Below are positions 44,362 through 52,229 of a stretch of 64,000 nt of DNA, piece by piece (the stretch's first letter is position 1; every line of letters begins with the position of its first letter). The position numbers were made by a program, and so were the translations under genes. The stretch spans positions 1-64,000 of the forward strand of contig NZ_CAXMZT010000014.1 of assembly GCF_964199965.1 (NCBI RefSeq), written 5' to 3'. Source of the DNA: JAFIFT01 sp020051095 (lineage in GTDB: Bacteria; Pseudomonadota; Gammaproteobacteria; Legionellales; Legionellaceae). The notes beneath the pieces are model-generated. The model saw nothing but the letters and a program-made list of their open reading frames with translations, did not search any database and was not told the origin of the DNA.

Positions 44362-45888
44362 ATGAAATGTTATTTTAATGAAATTACTTGGAATGATTCA
44401 CCGGTTATTTGGAATACAGAGCCGGATAGCATGTTTGCCAGTTGTGATTATAATACGTTAGCGAACAACTTAGATCTGGATAGGTCTCAATTAAATGGCT
44501 ATTTAGCAACATTTCCTGGCATTTTCATTGACGATAATATTGCCTATATCAACAGCCTAAGCTCATTCAAATTTCAACCCATCTCTCTTCTACAAACGAA
44601 ACCAACATCAACTATGACAGACGCCCCTTTGTTATTTAAACGAAATAGTAACCCATTGAAATTATCAGAGACGATGAGAAAAGATCTACCCAAGCTCCCA
44701 GACCCGCATCTGGAAGTGATTCTAATGGGGCATCATGGCAATACAATAGCCTACCTCAAACTACAAGAAAACCGTATCAAGTTTCTCCATGACATACAAA
44801 AATTGCATTTACTCAATTCGAATAAACTCTATAGTTTAAGGGCTGAGTCCTATACCCTTATCCTTGGCCATATTCGTCAATCACAAATGCAAATCATTCA
44901 TTCCCTATTTGATGAATTTTTATCCCCTGCTTTAAGAAAAGCCACCAATGATCAAAAAGATAACAAAGAATTGGAAGAGTTTTTTCAATCGGCCATCTTA
45001 AATGTGATGAATTTTGCATTTAATAAACAAAAAACGGTTTATGAAACCGTTGAAACTAACCCGTCGCCTGAGTTGGTGATACAGCATCGCAAGAACCGGC
45101 TAGCGTTAATGATGACTTTCTTTAATTTCTTTATCAACGAGATGCCAGTTGAAAGCTTGTCGATGAATCTATCCGAAAAGCAAGCCCTTCTATTATTTAA
45201 AATGAAAGCTGCGCTTTTAGATCAAAAACCAAAAATGAAAGAGAAATTAGACCAACTCGCATTATTAACCTTGTATTCAGGAATCTATTCTCAGCAATAT
45301 GATAGTATGGTATTTGCTATATTAAATGGTTCTGAAACCGTTGATTTAGCCGCTCACAAAAAGGCGATTCGTGAGCGTTTGACAGGAAATGAGATGCTTG
45401 ACGTGCTGTATAAGCAACTTCAGTCGAAGGGGTTACTGGGTGATACCCTGTTAAAGCCTATCCCTGAGATGAAATATATCCCGTTTGCTGATTTAGTGAC
45501 AAAGATGTTTGAAGAGGCTAAATTAGGAAAACCGAGCAAGGAGGTTATTAATCGGATCCAAGACAATTTGATAAAAATCGTATTGGAATATTCGCCATCG
45601 TCTCTCGAAGGAAGCATCATTCAGCAAGATATTAAGTCCCAAGATATGCTCTACGTGGATGACTATTTTTACCAAAAATGCTTAGCCAGCAAATGGGTAG
45701 CGCCGACTGAAATACCCAAATCATCGGCAAAGTCATATATCGCCCCAAATCCATCATTATCACCGGTTAAATTAAGCCTAATTGACCAACCCGATTCACT
45801 CATCGATCACTTGCTGAACTGCTTTAAGTTAGCAGCGCTTGAAGGACATGCTTTGCCACCGTCAACTAATTATGTCAAAGGCATGTAA
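44362..45888 (+). CDS. hypothetical protein, large soluble helical
   Basis: A 508-residue protein without signal peptide or membrane segment, which I do not recognise. It is mainly helical and polar, with long amphipathic stretches (for example SEKQALLLFKMKAALLDQK), Lys/Glu-rich segments and a Pro/Ser-rich region near the end (AKSYIAPNPSLSPVKLSLID). The ATG at 44362 follows GAGAGAGTTAATGCA. It is monocistronic and converges with yejF, only 5 bp apart at the stops. Size, solubility and lack of homology by eye are compatible with a secreted effector, which is a guess. Confidence 0.72.
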   Translation: MKCYFNEITWNDSPVIWNTEPDSMFASCDYNTLANNLDLDRSQLNGYLATFPGIFIDDNIAYINSLSSFKFQPISLLQTKPTSTMTDAPLLFKRNSNPLKLSETMRKDLPKLPDPHLEVILMGHHGNTIAYLKLQENRIKFLHDIQKLHLLNSNKLYSLRAESYTLILGHIRQSQMQIIHSLFDEFLSPALRKATNDQKDNKELEEFFQSAILNVMNFAFNKQKTVYETVETNPSPELVIQHRKNRLALMMTFFNFFINEMPVESLSMNLSEKQALLLFKMKAALLDQKPKMKEKLDQLALLTLYSGIYSQQYDSMVFAILNGSETVDLAAHKKAIRERLTGNEMLDVLYKQLQSKGLLGDTLLKPIPEMKYIPFADLVTKMFEEAKLGKPSKEVINRIQDNLIKIVLEYSPSSLEGSIIQQDIKSQDMLYVDDYFYQKCLASKWVAPTEIPKSSAKSYIAPNPSLSPVKLSLIDQPDSLIDHLLNCFKLAALEGHALPPSTNYVKGM

Positions 45889-45893
45889 AATAA

Positions 45894-47690
45894 CTATAAC
45901 ACGGCCTTTAATAGCCGTTGGGTGTAAGGCTGTTGAGGCTTAGTCATGATTTGGGTGACAGGCCCCTGCTCAACTAAGCTGCCCTTTTTCATCACCATCA
46001 CATCATCAGCGAGGTAAGATACCACGCTCATATTGTGGGTGATGAATAAGTAAGCCATGTTATATTCTGCCTGTAAATCTTTCAATAAATTCAAAATCTG
46101 TGCCTGCACAGACACATCCAAGGCACTGGTCGGTTCATCACAAATCAATAAATGGGGGCGACAAGCGAGTGCCCTTGCAATGGAAATGCGCTGCCGCTGT
46201 CCGCCTGAAAATTGGTGTGGAAACCGATTTAAACAACTTTTAGGTAAATTGACTTGCTCAATTAATTCAAACAACCGCTTTTTAATTTTTGCAGAGGAAT
46301 ACCCTTGTGCGCGCATGCCTTCACTGATGATATCGCTAACACTCATGCGAGGATTCATGGAGGAAAATGGGTCTTGGAAAATAATTTGTGCCTGTTGACG
46401 GAATTGGCGTAACTGCTTTCGAGTCATTTTTTTTATGGATTGGCCATCGAAATCAATATCCCCTTGCCAATGAGTCAGCAGCATCATAATAGCGCGACTT
46501 ATCGTGGTTTTACCACAACCTGACTCACCCACTAATGCCAACGTTTTACCACGATACAAATCAAACGATACATTGTCCACTGCCTGTAACCATCGACGTC
46601 GGCTTTTAAGCCACGATTTTTGTAGTGGAAACGTCACACTTAAATTTTGAACACTCAGCACTTTTGTATGATCCTCACGGCTAGCTGCAATATCAACATC
46701 GCTTATTTTAAGCGGCGGCAAGGATAGGGTATCCGGATACAAATGGCAGCGCACTTCCCCATCGTTGATTGGCTGCAAAGCTGGCTCAACACCCAAGCAC
46801 GGTGGAAATTGATAGGAGCATCGCGGGTGAAATCGGCACCCTTTTGGCATGTCATCTAAGGTAGGAACACTCCCAGGAATCGCTGCCAGACGCTTTTGTC
46901 GATTGTGTAATGAAGGGATTGCGGCTAATAGTTGTTGCGAATAGGGATGTTTGACCTCAGTGAAAAAATCCTCTGCAGAGGCCATTTCGACTATTTGTCC
47001 TGCATACATCACACACACCTGTGAGGCCATAAACCGGACGACGCCTAAATCATGGGTTATCAACAGTAGACTCATGTGGTGCTGCTGTTGAATCCGTTTA
47101 AGCAATTTGAGAATCTGGGCTTGTACGGTAACATCCAATGCGGTGGTGGGCTCGTCTGCAATTAAAACATCCGGCTCACAAGCAAGGGCCATGGCGATGA
47201 CAACTCGTTGCTTTTGCCCCCCTGATAGCTGGTGTGGGTATTGATTTAAACGATGTGCCGCTTCGGACATATCCACTTCTTCAAGGAGTTGTAACATCCG
47301 TTTGTTTAACGCGTTATTGCGAAGGGGTTGATGTGCTTTGATTGCTTCGGCTAGCTGTTGGCCAATGGTCAATACAGGATTTAATGCTGTCATTGGCTCT
47401 TGGAAAATCATCGCCACCCTTTTACCACGAATGTCGCGCATGTCCCTTTCTGGTAGCGTTAATAAGTCTTGGCCTTCTAACAAGACTTTACTTTGTTGGC
47501 CAAAATAGGCATTTTCCGGGAGCAACCGCATCAACGCCGAGGCCGTGATGGATTTCCCACAGCCCGATCCACCCAATAACGCAACCGTCTGCCCTGGCTC
47601 AAGTTCAAAGCGAACCTCATTGGTAGCCGGTAAAAAATGACTGACTTGTTCAAATTGAACGGATAAGCCATCGACCCTTAGATGGGACAT
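45894..47690 (-). CDS. yejF: fused ABC transporter ATPase (YejF-like)
   Basis: A 598-residue protein with two complete ABC ATPase domains in tandem, as in YejF (oligopeptide/microcin C-type uptake). First half: Walker A GGSGCGKS, signature LSGGQKQR, Walker B VLIADEP. Second half: Walker A GESGCGKT, signature FSGGQRQR, LLICDEP. After the first domain is the oligopeptide-type Cys region (CRFHPRCSYQFPPC). The partner genes yejA, yejB and yejE are not in this window, so the rest of the transporter must be encoded elsewhere or just be missing here. AAGGATATTCATAC precedes ATG. Confidence 0.92.
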   Translation of the reverse strand: MSHLRVDGLSVQFEQVSHFLPATNEVRFELEPGQTVALLGGSGCGKSITASALMRLLPENAYFGQQSKVLLEGQDLLTLPERDMRDIRGKRVAMIFQEPMTALNPVLTIGQQLAEAIKAHQPLRNNALNKRMLQLLEEVDMSEAAHRLNQYPHQLSGGQKQRVVIAMALACEPDVLIADEPTTALDVTVQAQILKLLKRIQQQHHMSLLLITHDLGVVRFMASQVCVMYAGQIVEMASAEDFFTEVKHPYSQQLLAAIPSLHNRQKRLAAIPGSVPTLDDMPKGCRFHPRCSYQFPPCLGVEPALQPINDGEVRCHLYPDTLSLPPLKISDVDIAASREDHTKVLSVQNLSVTFPLQKSWLKSRRRWLQAVDNVSFDLYRGKTLALVGESGCGKTTISRAIMMLLTHWQGDIDFDGQSIKKMTRKQLRQFRQQAQIIFQDPFSSMNPRMSVSDIISEGMRAQGYSSAKIKKRLFELIEQVNLPKSCLNRFPHQFSGGQRQRISIARALACRPHLLICDEPTSALDVSVQAQILNLLKDLQAEYNMAYLFITHNMSVVSYLADDVMVMKKGSLVEQGPVTQIMTKPQQPYTQRLLKAVL

Positions 47691-47799
47691 GTATGAATAT
47701 CCTTACTTAACAATGTATCGAAATATACCCCCAGAGCTAGCTCTTAGCATAGGCCTTAAACGACACTAACGTCAACTAGCAACCATAACACAGGTAAGG

Positions 47800-47805
47800 T
47801 ATAAT
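47800..47805 (+). promoter_or_regulatory. TATAAT -10 element of csiV
   Basis: Perfect TATAAT about 25 bp before the ATG of the CsiV-like gene. No convincing -35 found. Confidence 0.5.
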
Positions 47806-47829
47806 CGTTCTTTTTTTAAGAGAGCGATG

Positions 47830-48399
47830 ATGAGACGGTTACTTGCTGCATTATTCCTAATTTGCATTGCCTGCCTAGGTCGTGCGGAGTCGACTGATCG
47901 ATATTTAGTGGATGTCATTGTTTTTGAAAACAAAACGTTATTAGCAGATGCTGCTGAACAATCACTGGTTCCTGCTGTGTTGCCTCCTTCTGCCCACAGT
48001 ATTCCACTTGAATTAGGGGATTATACAACACAACCCAACTATCATAATTTACCCCTCTCACAATCTGCCTTACAAAACACCTATTATGCGTTAAGTCGCA
48101 ACCAAAATTATCATGTGCTTGCCCGATTCACGTGGCGCCAACCCATGGGTAGTCGCCGTGAAATTGATCTCCCTACCATCGGGAATAACCAATGGGACAT
48201 TAGCGGGCGTATAAAAATCACCCCAAGTCGATTTCCATTCTTTAGCACCAACCTGTTGTTATCCAATGGCAGGAAAACCATTGCCCTAAGACATAACCAG
48301 CCATTAAAGCTCAAAGAAACGTATTACTTCGATCATCCCGTCGTTGGCATGGTTGTTCGCCTAACGCCCATCAAAGATGCATCGTCAAAATCGGCTTAA
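47830..48399 (+). CDS. CsiV family peptidoglycan-binding protein
   Basis: A 189-residue exported protein: signal peptide MRRLLAALFLICIACLGRAE, then a mature domain with the family features YLVDVIVFENKTL, LQNTYYALSRNQNYHVLARFTWRQP (quoted in part), WDISGRIKITPSRFPFFST and PVVGMVVRLTPI. CsiV proteins are required for Lpo-independent PBP1 activation in some bacteria. The start is chosen at the second of two adjacent ATGs for ribosome-site spacing (AGAGAGCG). The 3' end overlaps the convergent oxidoreductase gene by 15 bp. Confidence 0.82.
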   Translation: MRRLLAALFLICIACLGRAESTDRYLVDVIVFENKTLLADAAEQSLVPAVLPPSAHSIPLELGDYTTQPNYHNLPLSQSALQNTYYALSRNQNYHVLARFTWRQPMGSRREIDLPTIGNNQWDISGRIKITPSRFPFFSTNLLLSNGRKTIALRHNQPLKLKETYYFDHPVVGMVVRLTPIKDASSKSA

Positions 48400-49806
48400 A
48401 ATGCGGATAACTCGTTTGGCAAATGGTGAAAAAAGCTTCGGAGCGTAGTATTGGCCTGCAACCCGTTTGCTAATTTCATTGAGCGTCGGATAGGGAAATA
48501 TTGCATCTGTCATCGACCGTAGGCTGCGTTTTTCTCGCATTAATTGAACCCAGGGCAACACTAATTCACCCGCATGAAGGCCGAGAATAGTGACACCCAA
48601 CGCTTGGCCTTTATCATTGATCACCACTTTAATTATCCCCTCTGTTGCCCCTTCAGCGACGGCTCTGTCATTATCAACAAAAGCCGATTGAATCACAGAA
48701 CAAGCGATACCTTTCGCTTGGCATTGCTGTTCAGTTAAGCCAATTTGGGCTAATTCAGGATGCGTGTAGGTCACGCTGGGTAAGTAGGTGCTGTCCCATT
48801 TGGCTGGTAATTTAAAGGCAATCTGTCGGAAAACCACACCCGCGTGGGCATTGGCCACATGGGTAAACTGTTGCTGTCCAATGACATCCCCGATGGCATA
48901 AATATGTTTTTGAGCTGTGCGTAATCGTTTATCGACCTGAATGCTACCTCGCTCAGTTATAACCCCTGCGTTATTCAAGTTCAGCCTATCGATATTGGGC
49001 TTTCTTCCGACAGCCACCAACACATGGGAACCTAATTCCGTGTGTTGCTGGCCATTTAGGCTATAAGTCACCTCAATCGCCTTACCTTTTTGGGCTATTT
49101 GCTCCATCTTCGATTGCAAGTAGAATGACACACCATGTTCTTTCATCACATCTTGGAGTGAGCCCACAGCTTGCCTGTCATCAAAGCGAAGCATTTGATC
49201 TGCTTCAAATAAGCTCACAGGCACACCCAACATCGCGAACGCTTGTGCCATTTCACACCCAATCGGTCCGCCACCAATAATCAGCATATGTTTTGGCTTT
49301 TCTTGCAAAGAAAATACCGTTTCATTGGTTAGATAAGGAACACTGTCTAATCCATGGATGGGTGGAACAAACGGTGACGAGCCGGTAGCTATGACGATGG
49401 TTTTTGCTTGATAGGCTTTGTCGCCTGCTTTTAAGGTATGCTCATCGAGAAAAGACGCATATTCGCTTATCACTGTCACCCCGAGACCTTCAAACCGTTC
49501 TACGGAATCATGGACAGCAATATGGTCAATTTTTTGCTGAACCGTTTTCATCACGGCAACCATATCCAATGACTTCTGGTTAAACTGGCAACCTAATTTT
49601 TCAGTTTGCCGTGCTTGCCAGCATTGTTTGGCCACCGCTAACAATGACTTAGAAGGGACACACCCATAATTCAAACAATCCCCTCCCATTTTATGCCCTT
49701 CAAATAAAACGGTTTTTAATCCAGCTTGGGCGCTGACAGAAGCCAAACTTAAGCCACCCGACCCCGCTCCAATAATGGCTAGATCATATTTTTCTTTTTG
49801 GCTCAT
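48385..49806 (-). CDS. FAD-dependent pyridine nucleotide-disulfide oxidoreductase (mercuric reductase-like)
   Basis: A 473-residue class I flavin disulfide reductase. FAD motif DLAIIGAGSGGLSLA, redox-active pair in GGDCLNYGCVPSKSLL (CxxxxC), NAD(P)H motif LIIGGGPIGCEMAQAFA, second FAD motif IYAIGDVIG, and C-terminal dimerisation domain. It lacks the Cys-Cys C-terminal pair of true mercuric reductases, so it is probably not MerA; its substrate is unknown. The start is the ATG at 49806, preceded by AAAGAGGGAA, and it overlaps the upstream TVP38 gene by 23 bp. This pair is common in bacteria and sometimes fused. Confidence 0.92.
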   Translation of the reverse strand: MSQKEKYDLAIIGAGSGGLSLASVSAQAGLKTVLFEGHKMGGDCLNYGCVPSKSLLAVAKQCWQARQTEKLGCQFNQKSLDMVAVMKTVQQKIDHIAVHDSVERFEGLGVTVISEYASFLDEHTLKAGDKAYQAKTIVIATGSSPFVPPIHGLDSVPYLTNETVFSLQEKPKHMLIIGGGPIGCEMAQAFAMLGVPVSLFEADQMLRFDDRQAVGSLQDVMKEHGVSFYLQSKMEQIAQKGKAIEVTYSLNGQQHTELGSHVLVAVGRKPNIDRLNLNNAGVITERGSIQVDKRLRTAQKHIYAIGDVIGQQQFTHVANAHAGVVFRQIAFKLPAKWDSTYLPSVTYTHPELAQIGLTEQQCQAKGIACSVIQSAFVDNDRAVAEGATEGIIKVVINDKGQALGVTILGLHAGELVLPWVQLMREKRSLRSMTDAIFPYPTLNEISKRVAGQYYAPKLFSPFAKRVIRILSRF

Positions 49807-50503
49807 TTCCCTCTTTCCTTCGTAATCGTTGATATAGAATGGGTAATAACGATAAGACAGCAAGCCCGAATAATGGCAATAAGATGGGTAAGGTAAAAAT
49901 GACAGAAAAGTCAGGTTTTTGTCCTATTTCAAATAAATGATTCACCCCATTTCCCAAAGAAACGTAGACAAACGTTCCTGGGATAATGCCAACCAATGTT
50001 GCTAAAGCAAATAGCTTTCCATCCACGTTTAAAATAGCAGGGACGATATTCACAACCCAGAATGGAAATAAGGGAATCAATCTCAGTATTAGCAAATAAG
50101 AGAGGGCATTTTTCGCAAACCCGGCTTGCATTTTCTTTATCCATCCATGCGCATGTTTGCTTGCCCATTCACCGATGAAATATTTCACCGCTAAAAAGAC
50201 CAATATAGCACCAAGCGTTGCACTCACCACCACAATCAATGTTCCCAAGATAGGACCAAACAAAAAACCACCGATTAACGTTAAAATCACCGCACCCGGA
50301 ATGGAAATCGCAACAGACAACGCATATATCGTCATATAAAGGAAAACGCTTAAGGCGAAATGACTGTCAGACCAGGTTTTGATTTGATCATGATAGGTTT
50401 GGAAGGTAGACCAACTTAAATAGTTTGGTAAATTAAAATAAAACGCGAGCGCAAGTAACGAAAGAATGAGAAGCACAGGCCAGCTTCGTTTGAGAAAGTT
50501 CAT
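49784..50503 (-). CDS. TVP38/TMEM64 family membrane protein
   Basis: A 239-residue membrane protein of the DedA/SNARE-associated (VTT domain) type with about six segments. Family motif: GAVILTLIGGFLFGPILGTL followed later by LRLIPLFPFWVVNIVPAILN. In this family a role in lipid scrambling or undecaprenyl-phosphate recycling is discussed; here no function is shown. ATG at 50503 follows GTAAGGAT. The reading frame continues upstream but without a better site. It overlaps the oxidoreductase gene by 23 bp. Confidence 0.9.
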   Translation of the reverse strand: MNFLKRSWPVLLILSLLALAFYFNLPNYLSWSTFQTYHDQIKTWSDSHFALSVFLYMTIYALSVAISIPGAVILTLIGGFLFGPILGTLIVVVSATLGAILVFLAVKYFIGEWASKHAHGWIKKMQAGFAKNALSYLLILRLIPLFPFWVVNIVPAILNVDGKLFALATLVGIIPGTFVYVSLGNGVNHLFEIGQKPDFSVIFTLPILLPLFGLAVLSLLPILYQRLRRKEGNEPKRKI

Positions 50504-50554
50504 ATCCTTACGTTCCCTTTTTACCGGACAGTTTAAAAAAAACGTCGATAGCAA

Positions 50555-50579
50555 GGGGCCGTTTCAAGGAAACGACCCC
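50555..50579 (-). terminator. terminator downstream of Com1-like gene
   Basis: GGGGCCGTTTC / GAAACGACCCC stem (one mismatch) around AAG, between the stop of the Com1-like gene (minus strand) and the tvp38 start. The T-run is delayed (TTTTTTTT about 15 bases on), so strength is moderate. Confidence 0.55.
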
Positions 50580-50588
50580 CAATTGATG

Positions 50589-51365
50589 TTACTTAGACAT
50601 TCTAACAATCAAGTCTTGCAAGGTGTCTTCGCTAGCCGCACCTGGAATGAATGCTGGCTCAGAGCCTTTCATATACGTGCCATTCGGTGTTTTGGCGATT
50701 ACGAAGGCTGGCGTACCCATTAGCATCATTTTTTCAGCTAGGGCTTTGTTTTGAGCAAGTGTTTCAGTGACCTGTTTACTTTGCATGTCTTTTTTCAACT
50801 TACTCATATCCAAGCCCACTTTTTTGGCTTCGGCAAAAATTTCTTTATCGGTGAGACGCTTTTGCTGATTAATTAAAGCCTCATGAAATGGTTTGTATTT
50901 TCCTTGCATGGCAGCAGCCAATGCAGCGCGAGATGCCACTTCGGATGTTTTGCCGAATATGGGGAATTCTTTATAGATAACCCTTAGGTTTTTATCCTTT
51001 TCAAGGAGGGAATCAATGACCGGTGCCATTTTTTTGCAATGCACGCATTGATAGTCAAAAAATTCAACTAACGTGACATTGCCTTTCGCATTGCCTAAGG
51101 TGGTTAATTGACCACTAAATAATTGGGAGGCATTATTCTCAATGGCAGCGCGTGCTTGTTGACGCATATTATCTTGTTGCTTTTTTTGCAAAGCTTGTGA
51201 TGCTTCAATGAGAACTTCTGGATTACTCACCAAATAATCATGGACTACTTTCTCAATTTGTTTTTTCTGTTCACTGGTCATCGGCTTTTCAGCAGCCATT
51301 GCCATGGGCGATATGGATAAAGCACTAATTAAAGCGGCAGATGTAACAATATTTGTTAATTTCAC
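50589..51365 (-). CDS. Com1-like DsbA-family protein (thioredoxin domain)
   Basis: A 258-residue exported DsbA-like protein. Signal peptide ending PMAMAAEK; an N-terminal helical dimerisation arm (EKVVHDYLVSNPEVLIEASQ) as in Com1/DsbC-like proteins; then thioredoxin domain with FFDYQCVHCKKMAP (CVHC) and cis-Pro MGTPAFVIAKTPN. It is similar in plan to Com1 of Coxiella and DsbA2 of Legionella, which isomerise or oxidise disulfides of exported proteins. The start is GTG at 51365 after AAAGGGGATTGAC, with a signal peptide directly downstream; the upstream GTG at 51398 lacks such a site. Confidence 0.9.
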   Translation of the reverse strand: MKLTNIVTSAALISALSISPMAMAAEKPMTSEQKKQIEKVVHDYLVSNPEVLIEASQALQKKQQDNMRQQARAAIENNASQLFSGQLTTLGNAKGNVTLVEFFDYQCVHCKKMAPVIDSLLEKDKNLRVIYKEFPIFGKTSEVASRAALAAAMQGKYKPFHEALINQQKRLTDKEIFAEAKKVGLDMSKLKKDMQSKQVTETLAQNKALAEKMMLMGTPAFVIAKTPNGTYMKGSEPAFIPGAASEDTLQDLIVRMSK

Positions 51366-51427
51366 GTCAATCCCCTTTATGAAAAATAAATAACGCACTC
51401 TTTATAGCATATTCCCTGCCTAAATGT

Positions 51428-52150
51428 CTAAGATTTCACGTGGTGGATATGAAGATAATCGCCATATTGCTTTAACCATTGGCGATGTGATTGGTAGGCT
51501 TTATCAAAACGGGCCACTATTTGCCAGAATCGTGACGAGTGATTATGCTCAACCAGGTGGCAAAGTTCATGAACGACAACATAATCAATGACATCGAGGG
51601 GTGCCATGATAATGCGCCAATTATAGTGAATCGCTCCTTTGGCAGAACAACTTCCCCAACGGGCACGATACGACTTAATTTCGATTGAACTGGGAAAATG
51701 ACCCAGCTTTTGAGCATAAAAATGGGTTTTCTCCATTAAATAGGCGGTTGCTTGTTGACGGTACCAGTCACTGAGTCGTTCAAATAAGTGTTCAGGGCTG
51801 TACAATTTCGTACTTCGCATCGTGAGATGCTGATCATCGGAGAGATAAATCGCATCCGAGTTACCCGTCTCAATACGCAGTGGGTATCGCTTTCCTTGAT
51901 AGAGAAATAATTCGCCAGGCTCAATCCGTTTAGACGTTTCTTGGATAGCAGTTTGTTGCTTCGCTAACGCCCGCTCAATCCAAGCCCTTTTATTTTCTAT
52001 AAGAAGCTGCACATCAACGGCAGGCATTCTCAAAGGTGCATTTACCTGAACGCGACCTTCTTTTACCAAAATGGTGATACTTTTACGCTGCTTTCTGCGC
52101 TTAACGCTTACCTCACACCAACCCGTATCCAGCGTCGTTTGGTCATTCAT
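51428..52150 (-). CDS. YgjP-like M48-type metallopeptidase (DUF45)
   Basis: A 240-residue soluble protein. The C-terminal domain has the zinc motif VVHELCHLVEHNHSSRFW (HELCH with a downstream His), and the region before it, SYRARWGSCSAKGAIHYNWR, is typical of the YgjP/DUF45 family. Its role is not known; family members are often linked to restriction systems or to DNA-processing genes, but here it is next to uvrD. The ATG at 52150 is chosen; a longer start at 52213 has no better support. No membrane segment. Confidence 0.88.
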   Translation of the reverse strand: MNDQTTLDTGWCEVSVKRRKQRKSITILVKEGRVQVNAPLRMPAVDVQLLIENKRAWIERALAKQQTAIQETSKRIEPGELFLYQGKRYPLRIETGNSDAIYLSDDQHLTMRSTKLYSPEHLFERLSDWYRQQATAYLMEKTHFYAQKLGHFPSSIEIKSYRARWGSCSAKGAIHYNWRIIMAPLDVIDYVVVHELCHLVEHNHSSRFWQIVARFDKAYQSHRQWLKQYGDYLHIHHVKS

Positions 52151-52229
52151 CGATTGGGACCTTCCATTTTTGTCTCTATTCACCTGCTCAATTAAATTAC
52201 GGGGAAAAGTCACCCATTTTTAACAACTC

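Noticed and set aside
48385..49806. Mercuric reductase (merA) and a mer operon
   Set aside because: No merR/merT/merP nearby and the C-terminal cysteine pair and N-terminal metal domain of MerA are absent.
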